DNA of 64,000 bases. It comes from an uncultured Rhodospirillales bacterium. Lineage in GTDB: Bacteria > Pseudomonadota > Alphaproteobacteria > ATCC43930 > CGMCC-115725. Numbering within the stretch: position 1 is the first letter of the stretch; each line of letters starts with the position of its first letter. Positions 28,314 through 38,000 of the stretch are shown one piece after another. The position numbers were made by a program, and so were the translations under genes. Under the pieces are notes generated by a model. The model worked only from the letters and a program-made list of their open reading frames with translations, had not been told where the DNA came from and did not search any database. The stretch covers positions 62,001 through 126,000 of the forward strand of contig CAIKMD010000002.1 in NCBI GenBank assembly GCA_903828515.1, read 5' to 3'.

Positions 28314-29426
28314 TCAGCGCCAGACGTCGTTGGCGACCTCGACGATACGGGCAAGCTTCTGGATCTGGGTGTCGTAGGTCATCGGCGATCCGGCAAAGCC
28401 GCAGGAGAAACCGCATTGCGGCGCCAGGCCGAGGCGGTCGAGCGGCACGTATTTGACCGCTTCGTCGATGCGCCGTTTCAGTTCGTCGGCACTTTCGATC
28501 CGGGTGTTCTTGGTCGAGACCAGACCCAGCACCGCGATCTTGTCTTTCGGCATGAAACGCAAGGCGGCGAAATCGCCGGCGCGCGGGCTGTCGTATTCGA
28601 GGAGATAACCGGCGCCCTTGATCTTGGCGAACATGGTTTCGGCGACGGCTTCATAGCCTGCCTGCGCCTGCCACAGCCCGGCATTGTTGCCGCGGCAATG
28701 ATGAATGACGACGGTCATACCCGAAGGCGCGCTGGCGATGATGCGATTGATCACCTCGACATATTTATCGAGCGTCGCATGCCAATCCTGGCCGCGGCGC
28801 GTCACGATATTCTGGATGTCGGGATCGGCCAGTTTCGGAATGCAGGTTTCGTCGATCTGCACATAGGTGCAACCGGCCGCGCCGAGCGCGCGGAGTTCGG
28901 CGGCATAGGCATCGACCATGTCGTTCCAGAACGCTTCGATGTCGGGATAGGCCGTCTTGCTGATCCCGTCGGTGCTGGCGAAGAAATGCACCTGGGTCGG
29001 CGCCGGGATTGTCACCTTCGATGTGTGCTTGGCGATCGATTTGAGGAAGACGAAGGCGTCGACGTTGACCGATCCGGCCCATTTGATCTTTTCACGGACG
29101 ACCGCATAGGTCGCCGGCACAGTGCCGCCGTGATCGTCGTGGTACACCAGATCGGGGCTTTTGCGCTGGATGAGTTCGACGCCGAGCGGATTGAGGAATT
29201 CGGTGAGATAGGTCTGCCGGCGGAACTCGCCGTCGGTGATCGAGTGGAGACCCAGCTCTTCCTGCAAGGTCACGACCTCGCGGATCGCGCGATCCTCGAT
29301 CGGACGAAGATCGGCCTTGGTGATCTTCCCCGCGTTGAAGTTCTGCCGCGCCTCGATCAACCATTGAGGGCGGAGCAGGCTGCCGACATGGTCGGCGCGA
29401 AACGGTGGGGTTGTCCTCTCGGTCAT
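28314..29426 (-). CDS. Cobalamin-independent methionine synthase II-like protein (MetE C-terminal domain family)
   Basis: This 370-residue stand-alone MetE C-terminal-like barrel begins TTPPFRADHVGSLLRP, the family opening motif, and continues with LGLHSITDGEFRRQTYLTEFLNPLGV, CTYVQIDETCIPKLAD, VIHHCRGNNAG (zinc ligand candidates His and Cys) and LGLAPQCGFSCGFAG with the second zinc Cys. Similar proteins (YxjG/YxjH type) transfer methyl groups to thiols or act in demethylation during catabolism, but few have been tested. It is the first gene of a two-gene unit with 27194-28291 and is divergent from the DctP-like gene at 29587. Confidence 0.85.
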   Translation of the reverse strand: MTERTTPPFRADHVGSLLRPQWLIEARQNFNAGKITKADLRPIEDRAIREVVTLQEELGLHSITDGEFRRQTYLTEFLNPLGVELIQRKSPDLVYHDDHGGTVPATYAVVREKIKWAGSVNVDAFVFLKSIAKHTSKVTIPAPTQVHFFASTDGISKTAYPDIEAFWNDMVDAYAAELRALGAAGCTYVQIDETCIPKLADPDIQNIVTRRGQDWHATLDKYVEVINRIIASAPSGMTVVIHHCRGNNAGLWQAQAGYEAVAETMFAKIKGAGYLLEYDSPRAGDFAALRFMPKDKIAVLGLVSTKNTRIESADELKRRIDEAVKYVPLDRLGLAPQCGFSCGFAGSPMTYDTQIQKLARIVEVANDVWR

Positions 29427-29479
29427 CGCGTCTTCTCCCGGTTTCGGGGCACGATATCCGTGCCGATTTTCCCCGAATA

Positions 29480-29494
29480 GTGGGGTTAACCCAC
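29480..29494. promoter_or_regulatory. Near-perfect palindrome in a divergent promoter region
   Basis: GTGGGGTTAACCCAC is symmetric apart from one extra G on the left. It lies 54 bases upstream of the MetE-like start on one strand and 93 bases upstream of the DctP-like start on the other. This position and symmetry suit a dimeric repressor site. No regulator gene is adjacent. Confidence 0.4.
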
Positions 29495-29586
29495 AAGATG
29501 GTCAATCGCGGTGTCTCGCTTATTTCCGAGCATCGCGCGCATATTTTTTGCTATCGTCGTCCGCGAGATTTGGGGGAAACGAACAC

Positions 29587-30597
29587 ATGAAATTCGCGCC
29601 GATTGCGTTGCTGCTGACTGCCTTCACGATGCTGCCGGGAACGGGTTTTGCCGACGAACCGGTGAAGCTGAAATTCGCCACGCTCAGTCCGGGCGATGGG
29701 CCGCTCAACATGCGGGCGCTTCACCCGTGGGCAGACCGGGTGAATGCCCAAGGCAAAGGGGTCGTCGAACTCGACGTGCGCGACGGCTATGCCATCGCCA
29801 ATTACGACAATGTCTATAATCGCGTGCTCGACGACGTGATCCAGATTGCCTTCACGGTGACGGGCGCGATCTCAGGTAAGTTCGTCCAGTCGAATGTCGT
29901 CGCCATGCCGTTCCTGTTCGACCGGTCGGACGAGGCGTCGGCGGCGTTCTGGCGGCTCTATAAGGCCGGCGGGCTCGGCCCCGAATATGACGAGATCGTG
30001 CCGCTGTTCATCTGCGTCACGGCGAATAGCGGGGTTCATTTGTCCCGGCCGTCGCCGTCGCCGACCGACCTGAAGGGCATCAAGATCGTGACCTCGTCGA
30101 AGGTCTCGGCCGAGATCATCACCGCGATGGGCGCCACGCCGATCTCGTTCCAGCAATCCGACATGTATACGGCGCTGCAGAGGAAAGCGATCGACGGCAC
30201 ATTGGGCGCATGGACCTCGTTCCCGCCGTTCAAGCTCGGTGAGGTGACCAATTATCACATCGAAGTGGGATTGGGCGGCGCGCCGGCCATGGTGTTCATG
30301 GCGAAAAAGACCTTCAACGCGTTGCCGCCCGCGGTGCAAAAGGTGCTGATGGATAATTCCGGCGAGGCGCAGAGCCGCACCTTCGGCGCTTACTGGATGA
30401 ATCTCGATCAGGAGGTTCGCGAGCAATACAAGACGATGGCAGGCCATACCGTCGTCAATCTGACGCCGGCGCAACTGAACGAGTGGAAGCGCAAGCTTTC
30501 CGTGGTGCCCGAGAATTGGGTCAAGGAAGTTCCCGGCGGCGACAAGACGCTGGCGGCCTATAAGGCGCAGCTCGCCGAGGTGAAGGCCGGGCACTGA
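29587..30597 (+). CDS. TRAP transporter DctP-like substrate-binding protein (paralogue of 5556-6578)
   Basis: From the ATG at 29587, with a GGGGGAAACGAACAC leader, the protein has 336 residues and a signal peptide ending near residue 22 (GTGFA, then DEPVKLKFATLS). The core follows the DctP family: LHPWADRVNAQGKG, VVAMPFLFDRSDEASAAFWRLYKAGGL, IKIVTSSKVSAEIITAMGATPI and the YTALQRKAIDG block. It shares the distinctive RDGYAIAN and VTNYHIEVGLGGAP segments with the protein at 5556-6578. Again there are no DctQ or DctM genes. The gene converges with a Rieske oxygenase gene, with a strong terminator between them. Confidence 0.85.
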   Translation: MKFAPIALLLTAFTMLPGTGFADEPVKLKFATLSPGDGPLNMRALHPWADRVNAQGKGVVELDVRDGYAIANYDNVYNRVLDDVIQIAFTVTGAISGKFVQSNVVAMPFLFDRSDEASAAFWRLYKAGGLGPEYDEIVPLFICVTANSGVHLSRPSPSPTDLKGIKIVTSSKVSAEIITAMGATPISFQQSDMYTALQRKAIDGTLGAWTSFPPFKLGEVTNYHIEVGLGGAPAMVFMAKKTFNALPPAVQKVLMDNSGEAQSRTFGAYWMNLDQEVREQYKTMAGHTVVNLTPAQLNEWKRKLSVVPENWVKEVPGGDKTLAAYKAQLAEVKAGH

Positions 30598-30625
30598 CGA
30601 CAACGCATCGCGGTTGCCGACATGA

Positions 30626-30657
30626 AGAGGGGGCCACATGGGCCCCCTCTTTTTGTT
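30626..30657 (+). terminator. Rho-independent terminator after the DctP-like gene
   Basis: A perfect 10-bp stem, AGAGGGGGCC (30626-30635) and GGCCCCCTCT (30641-30650), with the loop ACATG is followed by TTTTTGTTT. It starts 28 bases after the stop codon at 30597. The minus-strand side lacks a T tract, so it serves mainly the plus-strand gene. Confidence 0.9.
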
Positions 30658-30672
30658 TCGCGATAAGGCCGC

Positions 30673-31836
30673 TTAGGCGACGCTGTCCTGAGTTTCTTTG
30701 CTGTAGCCGAGGACGTAACCCACGTCGGCCTGTTTCTCTTTCAGCATGGTCGATTTCTGCGGGAAGTTGACGACCTGCATGGCCGGGTCGCGGATCAGGC
30801 ACATCGGGTCTTTGCCTTGTTCCACGGCCTTCATCGCCTCGCGCATCATCTGGCGCATCTGGATGATGCCGCCGTCGGACACGCCCAGATGTTCGTTCGG
30901 ACGATCGGCGACGGTGCCTTGCTGCTCGACCGCCATCCGATCCTGGTCGTTGACGTTGATGCCCCACCAGTCGGTGGTCAGCGGCGTGTATTCGCCCAAT
31001 ACCACGTCGCGCTTCGAGGTGTTGATCACGCGCTTTTCGGACGGATAGAAACGCACGAAATAGAGATAGGTCGACGTATCGTCGGCCGGTACGCGGAAGA
31101 TCATCGACAGGACCAGTTCGCCGTTCGGGTCGATCGGCGGCAGGGAGAAGCGATTGCCGGTCGGGAAGGCGTAGCACGAGACATGCGTGTCCTCGATGCC
31201 TTCGATGGTCATTACGTTGTTGGCGCCGAAATCCGTGCGCTCCCAATGATACTCGACGTTCTTGCCGCCATAGGCCGGAAAGGTATAGCCGTGCAGCCAG
31301 GCGAGATGGCTGATGTCGACGATGTTCTCGACATGGTTGAACCAGTTGACCTGGATGTGCTGGACCTGAATGTCCTTCACGCCGTCCTTCATATTGAGAA
31401 CGTCGAACAGCGGCAGCAACGGCGCCGGCTCGGGACCCATATAGGCGAAGACGAGTCCGCTGAGTTCCTGGGTCTTATAGGCCTTCAGCTTGATCTTCTC
31501 CTTGAACGAACTGCCCTTGGGTTCGGCAGGCTGTTCGAGGCACTGCCCGGTCGCGTCGTAGAGCCAGCCGTGATAGGGGCAGCGCAGGCAATCGCCTTCG
31601 ACGCGTCCGTGATCGAGCGCGAGGCTCCGGTGGGCGCAGCGCAATTGCATGAGTACCGTCTCGCCGCTGGCGCCGCGATAGAGGACCAGTTCCTCGCCGA
31701 GCACCTTCACGCGCTTCGGCTTGCTGGTGACGAACTCCGAGCAGCCGACCGGATGCCAGTAGCGCCGCAAAACGGCGCCCATGGGCGTGCCGGGACCGAT
31801 GCTGGTAAAGAGTTTGTTGTCTTCGGGACTAAGCAC
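30673..31836 (-). CDS. Rieske [2Fe-2S] oxygenase alpha subunit (second copy)
   Basis: I place the start at the GTG at 31834-31836 because GAGG lies 8 bases upstream; an in-frame ATG four codons earlier (31848) has no ribosome site. The 387-residue protein has a Rieske centre with Cys67, His69, Cys86 and His89 (CAHRS ... CPYHGW, 16 residues between) and a mononuclear iron site in NWFNHVENIVDISHLAWLH. The N-terminal IGPGTPMGAVLRRYWHPVG places it in the same phthalate 4,5-dioxygenase / vanillate demethylase-like branch as the protein at 6887, though the two are clearly divergent. It should oxygenate or O-demethylate an aromatic acid. No reductase or ferredoxin gene is nearby. It is paired with a DctP-like gene, as at the first locus. 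Confidence 0.92.
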   Translation of the reverse strand: MLSPEDNKLFTSIGPGTPMGAVLRRYWHPVGCSEFVTSKPKRVKVLGEELVLYRGASGETVLMQLRCAHRSLALDHGRVEGDCLRCPYHGWLYDATGQCLEQPAEPKGSSFKEKIKLKAYKTQELSGLVFAYMGPEPAPLLPLFDVLNMKDGVKDIQVQHIQVNWFNHVENIVDISHLAWLHGYTFPAYGGKNVEYHWERTDFGANNVMTIEGIEDTHVSCYAFPTGNRFSLPPIDPNGELVLSMIFRVPADDTSTYLYFVRFYPSEKRVINTSKRDVVLGEYTPLTTDWWGINVNDQDRMAVEQQGTVADRPNEHLGVSDGGIIQMRQMMREAMKAVEQGKDPMCLIRDPAMQVVNFPQKSTMLKEKQADVGYVLGYSKETQDSVA

Positions 31837-31876
31837 GGCGCACCTCATGTCTGGCGTTGTGAATTGAGAATACTCT

Positions 31877-31892
31877 CGCGTCGATCGACGCG
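31877..31892. promoter_or_regulatory. Perfect 16-base palindrome upstream of the second Rieske gene
   Basis: CGCGTCGATCGACGCG at 31877-31892 is an exact palindrome 40-55 bases upstream of the Rieske start codon on the minus strand, where a regulator would overlap the promoter. Such GC-rich palindromes occur by chance in this base composition, so it remains a candidate operator. Confidence 0.4.
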
Positions 31893-31959
31893 TCTACCAA
31901 TGTGCGGCCCACTGGACGCGGAGTGGGCCGGCTGGGGATCACGCGATGCCCAGGGCGTG

Positions 31960-33708
31960 TCACGTCACGCCCATCACGCCGCGTTTGCGCGCCAACCACC
32001 AATAGAGGACGATCAGCGGAATCATCATCGCCATCAGCAGCAGCGTGATCACCGCGGACGCCCCGAGCCCGTTGCTGGTCCACACGTTCCACAGCAGGAC
32101 GGGCATGGTGAGATTGTCGCGCGTCGTCAGCATCACCGCGAGGGTCAATTCGCGGAAGGTCAACAGCGCGATCCACAGCCAGGCATAAAGCAAGGTCGGT
32201 GCGAGCAGCGGGACGATGACGTGCCTGATGGTCGTGCCGGTCGACACGCCGCTCATGGTCGCGGCTTCTTCGAGATCTTTGTGGATCTGGATCAATCCGC
32301 TGTTGGTCATGCGCGTCGCGTAACTGAGCCGGGCAACGACGAAGACGAACAGCAGGATCGTCAGTGTGCCGAGGAACGCGCCCTTGAACGCGAAGAGCAC
32401 GAAGAGCAGGACGGCCACGCCGAAGATCATGTTGGGCACGGCGTGGGGCAGAAAGGCGATGAAGTCGAAAGCGCCGCGCCCGCGCACCTTCGAACGCAAG
32501 ACAATCCAGGAAAAGCAGATCGCCACCGCGACGGTGACGGTCGGCGTGAGGATCATCAGGATGCCCGTGTTGCGCATCGACTCGATCAGAATATCCCACG
32601 GCAGATTCCGATATTGGGCGAAGGAAAGTGACGCGAAGGCCGTCGCGGACGGCAATTGGAAATACGGCAGCAGCGACGCCCAAAGGATGATGGCCAGGGG
32701 AAGAAGCTTGGCGAAGGTGAAGAACACGCCGAGGAAAAGCCACGCAAGCCCGGTGTGGCGACCCAGTTCGAGAATGCGTGGCCGGTATCCCTTGCCGGTG
32801 ACGACCTGATAGCGGTGGGTCTGTTTCTGGAGGCGCCCGTACCACCAGCTTAAAAGTCCGGCGATCACGATCACGATCGCCGACAGCGCGGCGACCTGGC
32901 CGTATTGCGGCAGGTCCTGCGTCGGCTGAAGCTGAACCATGAGAAAGGTCGAGAAGGTGAAAATCTTGTTCGACCAGCCGATGATCGCAGGCACGTCGAA
33001 CGCCGCGAAGCCGATGGTGAAGATGTAAATCCCCGCCGCGAGAATTCCCGGCCAGGCGAGGGGAAGCGTCACGCGGCGCATGACCTGACTGAATTTCGCG
33101 CCGGCGATATGCGCCGATTCCTCGAGCGACGGGTCGATCGCGCGCAGGACCGCCGCGTTCATGATGAAGGCGATGGGCGCGAGGCTTAGGCCCTGGACCC
33201 AGCCCATGCCGACGACGCTCGCGATGTTGAAGGGAGCCTCGGAAAGCCCGAACATCTTCACCGCGAACTGGTTGAGCAGGCCGATGCGGGGATGGAGAAG
33301 GAACAGCCAGCCCATCGCCGAGGCGAACCCCGGCAGCAGCAGACCGATGGTCATGAACGTGTAGACGAGCGACTTGCCGGGCAGGTCGGTGCGCACGACC
33401 AGCCATGCCGCCGGCACGCCAAAGAACAACGCCACGATCAGCGTCACGATCGAAAACACCAACGTGTTCGCGACGACCTCCACCAGGAAGGGATCGCTGA
33501 ACACCTGGATGTAATGCAGGAACGAATAGTTGGAGACGGATTCGATCGGGTTGGCTTCGCGGAAGCTCAGCCACAGCATCATCGCGGGCAGCACGACGAT
33601 GGCGAGGCTGAAACAGACGACGACCACGAGCATGACCCACGCCCAGACATCCTGACGCGGGAGCGAGAACTCCGCGTGCCGGCGGCGGCTCAACGCGAGC
33701 ATGCTCAT
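31960..33708 (-). CDS. Iron(III)-type ABC transporter permease with two fused membrane domains (FbpB-like)
   Basis: The protein has 582 residues from the ATG at 33706-33708, with AGGGA upstream. Two homologous halves each contain about six helices and one EAA loop: EESAHIAGAKFSQVMRRVTLPLAWPG in the first half and EEAATMSGVSTGTTIRHVIVPLLAPT in the second. This fused arrangement typifies FbpB-, AfuB- and PhnV-like permeases for iron, 2-aminoethylphosphonate or other small solutes. The binding-protein gene lies 22 bases upstream in the same operon. No ATP-binding subunit is encoded next to it, so one must be shared from elsewhere. A second SBP/permease pair of the same design sits at 45197-48064. 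Confidence 0.9.
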   Translation of the reverse strand: MSMLALSRRRHAEFSLPRQDVWAWVMLVVVVCFSLAIVVLPAMMLWLSFREANPIESVSNYSFLHYIQVFSDPFLVEVVANTLVFSIVTLIVALFFGVPAAWLVVRTDLPGKSLVYTFMTIGLLLPGFASAMGWLFLLHPRIGLLNQFAVKMFGLSEAPFNIASVVGMGWVQGLSLAPIAFIMNAAVLRAIDPSLEESAHIAGAKFSQVMRRVTLPLAWPGILAAGIYIFTIGFAAFDVPAIIGWSNKIFTFSTFLMVQLQPTQDLPQYGQVAALSAIVIVIAGLLSWWYGRLQKQTHRYQVVTGKGYRPRILELGRHTGLAWLFLGVFFTFAKLLPLAIILWASLLPYFQLPSATAFASLSFAQYRNLPWDILIESMRNTGILMILTPTVTVAVAICFSWIVLRSKVRGRGAFDFIAFLPHAVPNMIFGVAVLLFVLFAFKGAFLGTLTILLFVFVVARLSYATRMTNSGLIQIHKDLEEAATMSGVSTGTTIRHVIVPLLAPTLLYAWLWIALLTFRELTLAVMLTTRDNLTMPVLLWNVWTSNGLGASAVITLLLMAMMIPLIVLYWWLARKRGVMGVT

Positions 33709-33730
33709 GAGAATTGGTCCCTGGCCTTCG

Positions 33731-34840
33731 TCAGCGTCGTCGGCCTTCCTGAAGGATCTTGACGATTTGCTGTTGCGCCGCGTTGCCCTCGTCGTTGGAG
33801 GTTTCCTGCCATTTGACGTCGGCCGAGGTGAAGTGGATGCCGTATTTCTGTTCGGCGGTTTTGATTTCCGCGGCGGCATGGGTCTCGGGGAAAAGGTGTA
33901 GGTCGGCGTGCGACATCTCGTATTGATCCTGCTGCCCGCGTTTCGAGAGGGCATACGTGATGAAGATCTTGGCGGCATTGGGATTGGCCGCGTTCTTCGG
34001 CACGGCCAGATAAAAATAGCTGAGAACCGGCACGTCGGGCGCCAGCACGCGCGCGAGGGGAGCGCCTTTTTGTATGGCTGTCTCCCAGAGGCCGCCGCCG
34101 CAATCGGTGGCGAAGACCGGGAATTCGCCCGAGGCGAGCCGATCGACTTCCTGGCAGAGCATGAACCCGGCAACCTGCTTGGAAAATTCCGTGGCAAAGG
34201 CGATTGCCTTGTCGGCGCCGAATGCCTCTTTGGCGGAGATCATGTCGAAACCGGCGCCGAACGGGGTCGTGCCGACCTTGCCTTTCCATTCGGGCTTGAG
34301 CAGGTCGGTCAGGCGTTCGGGAATCGCGGGCGCGACGTTCTTGTTGTAGGTGAAGCCGACCGTCGACGTATACCATTTGACGAAGGTGTCGCGTTCGACG
34401 ACATCGGTGTTCAGACGATCCGGCGCATATTTCGTATAGGCGCCGGTCTGAAACATGTCTTGCTTGTTCAGCACCGCCATGTTGCGGGAAAAGCCGATAT
34501 AGATGTCCGATGGCGACGGCTGGTTGTTTTTATAGGCGATGGCGATTTCATTGCCGATGGTGGGCATGTCGCCGCCCGGCGTCCATTTGATGTGGATATG
34601 AGTCCCATAGGCCTCGTTAATGTGGGATTCGTAGAGTTTGGCGCCTTGCTCGCCGCCGGCCGATCCGTTCGACCATTTGACCAGCAGCGTGCCTTCCTTG
34701 TCGGCAGCGGCGGCCAGGGCCTTCAATTCGGGGGTCATCGTTTCGGTTTGCGCCCGGCTGGCATTGGGATGGCCGAGTACGGCGGCAACCATTGCGATCG
34801 TCGCAGCCAGGCCCGTGGCGAGCCCCGGTTTCGTCAACAT
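33731..34840 (-). CDS. Extracellular substrate-binding protein, iron(III)/FutA-AfuA type
   Basis: The start ATG (34838-34840) follows GGGGGAGGAAGTT. The 369-residue protein has a signal peptide ending near residue 30 (PNASRAQ). Family blocks are KEGTLLVKWSNGSAGGEQGAKLYESHINEAYG, IGNEIAIAYKNNQPSPSDIYIGFSRNMAVL, KWYTSTVGFTYNKNVAPAIPERLTDLLKPEWKGKVG and YALSKRGQQDQYEMSHADLHLFP. These resemble AfuA/FutA-type binding proteins, but Tyr clusters for iron are not convincing, so the ligand could be an organic or phosphonate compound. It is followed by the fused permease. Upstream is the AT-rich palindromic region at 34961-34990. Confidence 0.85.
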   Translation of the reverse strand: MLTKPGLATGLAATIAMVAAVLGHPNASRAQTETMTPELKALAAAADKEGTLLVKWSNGSAGGEQGAKLYESHINEAYGTHIHIKWTPGGDMPTIGNEIAIAYKNNQPSPSDIYIGFSRNMAVLNKQDMFQTGAYTKYAPDRLNTDVVERDTFVKWYTSTVGFTYNKNVAPAIPERLTDLLKPEWKGKVGTTPFGAGFDMISAKEAFGADKAIAFATEFSKQVAGFMLCQEVDRLASGEFPVFATDCGGGLWETAIQKGAPLARVLAPDVPVLSYFYLAVPKNAANPNAAKIFITYALSKRGQQDQYEMSHADLHLFPETHAAAEIKTAEQKYGIHFTSADVKWQETSNDEGNAAQQQIVKILQEGRRR

Positions 34841-34960
34841 AACTTCCTCCCCGTGATGACTTATTGCATCGATTCGTTGCGTCCGGCGATCCGTGCGTCG
34901 TTCGGCCATATCGGCAGTGCCAACGGCGTCGCGCACGCGAACGAAACACGCCGCCAGCGT

Positions 34961-34990
34961 ACCATATGTATATAAAACTATGTATGTGGT
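34961..34990. promoter_or_regulatory. AT-rich imperfect palindrome upstream of the SBP-permease operon
   Basis: The segment begins ACCATATGTAT and ends ATGTATGTGGT; the outer ACCA/TGGT and internal AT and TAT steps are symmetric, with about three mismatches per half. It is markedly richer in A and T than its surroundings and lies 121-150 bases upstream of the binding-protein start. It could be a promoter plus operator. Some resemblance to the arms of the repeat at 6613-6747 (ATACAT and TATATGG words) is visible but short. Confidence 0.35.
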
Positions 34991-35036
34991 TTTGCGCCGA
35001 ACGCGGGTGGGACGAAGAGCGTGGGCGTGGGCCTTT

Positions 35037-38000
35037 TCAGTCCGGATGGATCAGTTTCCGGATTTTGGCCCCCAGCGCGTCCAGCGCGAAGGGCTTAGTC
35101 ATCATTTCCATTCCGGGCGCCAGAAAATTGCCACGAATGGCGGCGTTCTCGGCGTAGCCGGTAACGAACAGAACTTTCAGATCCGGACGGTGATGGCGCG
35201 CGATCTCGGCGAGCTGCCGGCCGTTCATGTTCGGCAAGCCGACATCGGTCACGAGAAGGTCGATCGGACGTTTTGATTCGAGAAGCGGAATGGCGGTACG
35301 CGCATCCGCGGCTTCCATGTAGTTATAGCCGAGTTCCTCGAGCACTTCGGTCATCAGCGCGCGGACCGTGTCGTCGTCTTCCACGATCAGGACCATCTCG
35401 CCCTGCCCTTGCGGGGTGGCGGCCTGCGGCGCGACATTCGCCTGCTGGTTACTCGTCGAGCGCGGCAGATAGAGTTCGACCATCGTGCCTTTGTCGATCT
35501 CGCTGTCGATGCGGACGTGTCCTCCCGATTGCTTGGCGAAACCATAAATCATGGAAAGGCCGAGGCCGGTGCCTTGGCCGAGCGGCTTGGTGGTGAAAAA
35601 CGGATCGAATGCTTTGGCGATCACGTCGGCCGGCATGCCGCATCCGGTATCGGAAACCCGGACCACGACGTACCCGCCGGTTTGCAGGTCGTAGGTTCGG
35701 CGCGCGGCGGCGTCATCCAGATTCAAGGCGGCGGTCTCGATGGTGACCTGACCGCCTTGCGGCATCGCGTCTCGGGCATTGATCACGAGGTTGAGAAGGG
35801 CGCTCTCGAGTTGATTGGCGTCGGTCATCGCGGGCCACAAATCGCGCTTCAAATCCGTCTTTAACGCGATGTTCTCGCCGAGGGTTCGCCGCAACATGTC
35901 TTCGACATTGACGACGAGGGCGTTGACGTCGGTCGCCTTGATGTCGAGCGATTGCCGCCGCGCGAAAGCGAGAAGCCGCTGGGTGAGCGCCGCGGCGCGT
36001 TGAGCCGATGTCGAGGCCGCGTCGAGGAAACGATCGAGGCCGTCGCTGCGTCCGGAATCGAGACGGCGCCGTACGAGGTCGAGCGACCCCATGATTCCGG
36101 TGAGCATATTATTGAAGTCGTGGGCGACGCCGCCGGTCAACTGCCCGATCGCCTCCATCTTTTGCGATTGGCGCAGCGCCTCCTCGGCTTGCCGCCGTCC
36201 GGTCATGTCGACCGCCTCGGGTACGATCGCGACGATGGCGCCGCGTTCGTCGCGGACGGGGCGCATCTGAAAGTCGAACCAACGCCATCCGCCGACCGGG
36301 AGATTGACTCGGATTTCCTGCCGCACTGTCTCGCCCGCTGCGACCGTTGGAGTCGCCCGGCGTACGATTTCGCGCATGCCCGGTGTGCCGCTGAACCACG
36401 GTGTATCCCAGAACGGTTTGCCGACGACATCGCCGAGTGACGCGCCGATCCCAGCCAGCGACGTCGCGTTCGCGTCGAGCAGGGTGCCGTCGAGCGCCAT
36501 GAAGCCTTGATAGGTGTAGCTCGTTTCGAAGATGGTGCGCAGGCGCACCTCTTTGTCCTGCAATTCGGCGGTACGTTCGGCGACTTGCGTTTCCAGCGTC
36601 TCGTTGATGCGACGCAGCGTCTCTTCGGCACGTTTGCGTTCGGTGATGTCCTGAAAATACACCGACAGGCCGCCGTCGAGTGCGGGGTAGGCGCGGATGT
36701 CGAACCATTTCTGCCACGGCGGATAATAATTTTCGAAGGCGACGCTGATGCGCTGCTCCATGGCACGGCGATAATTTTCTTCGACCGGGCCCCCGACCGT
36801 TGCGGGAAGTTCCTCCCAGCGATTCTTGCCGATCAAATCCGACGCCGTTCGTCCCATCATGCGCTCGGCAGCGGCGTTGACGTAGGTGAAGCGCCAATCC
36901 GGGTCGAGCATGATGAAGCCGTCATTGATGCTGGAGAGAATGCCTTCGGCGCGCTCCTGTGCCGTCTGTGCCTCGAGGCGCAACTCGTTCTCGATCCGGA
37001 CGGCTTCGCGCCGCAGCGAGGCCATGTCGAGATTGGCGCGCACGCGGGCAAGCAATTCGCGCGCGCTGAAAGGCTTGGTCAGGTAATCGTCGGCGCCCGC
37101 TTCGAGGCCCTCGACGCTCGCTTCTTCACCGGCGCGGGCGGAGAGCAGGATCACCGGGACGTCGCGAAGTTCGCTGTCGTTACGCACGGCGCGCAACAAG
37201 CCGAAACCATCGAGCCGCGGCATCATGACATCGCTGAGGATGAGATCGGGCCGCCGCCGTCGCGCGGCCTCGAGCGCGGCTTCACCGTCGCTCACGGCTT
37301 CGACGGCATAGCGTTCGCCGAGCAGGCGGCGCACATAATCGCGCATATCGGTATTGTCGTCGGCAAGCAGCACCGCCGCGCGTTGGCTCGGTACAACCGT
37401 GCCAGGGGCAAGGCCCAACAATTCGGTCTTCAGGTCCGATTCCGGCGCGGGTTCGTTGCCGGGAAGCCAGCGTAAGGCTTCCTCGACGAAGGCGTCGGCG
37501 GTAATGCCGGTTGGCGCCAGCGTCCGCTCGCTCTGAACGCGATCCGGCGGCAGATGCGCGGTGCCGGTTGGAATCGAGACGGTGAAGGTGGCGCCCGCGC
37601 CGGGCACGCTGTCGACCTGCACCGTGCCGCCGTGAAGTCGTACCAACTCCTGCACCAGGGCAAGGCCGATGCCGGTGCCTTCGTGGGTCCGTCCCCCTTG
37701 TCCCTCGATACGATGGAACCGTTCGAACAAACGGGGCAGCTCGTGCGCGGGTATGCCGACGCCGCTGTCGCGCACGGTGAGCGCGACGCGACTGCCGGTG
37801 TCGTCGGATCGCAGGGCGACCTCGACCTCGCCGTCGAGCGTATATTTGAAGGCGTTCGAAATAAGATTGAGAACGATCTTTTCCCACATGTCGCGGTCGA
37901 CATGGACGCGGACGGGCAGAGAGGGGCAGTCGACCGTGAAGCGCAATCCTGCCTTATCCATCGCCGAACGAAAGGTGCTGGCGAGATCGGCGGTATAAGC

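Noticed and set aside
31905-31930. Possible terminator hairpin after the fused permease gene
   Set aside because: A 9-bp stem CGGCCCACT/AGTGGGCCG exists, but no T tract follows on the relevant strand, so I do not call a terminator.
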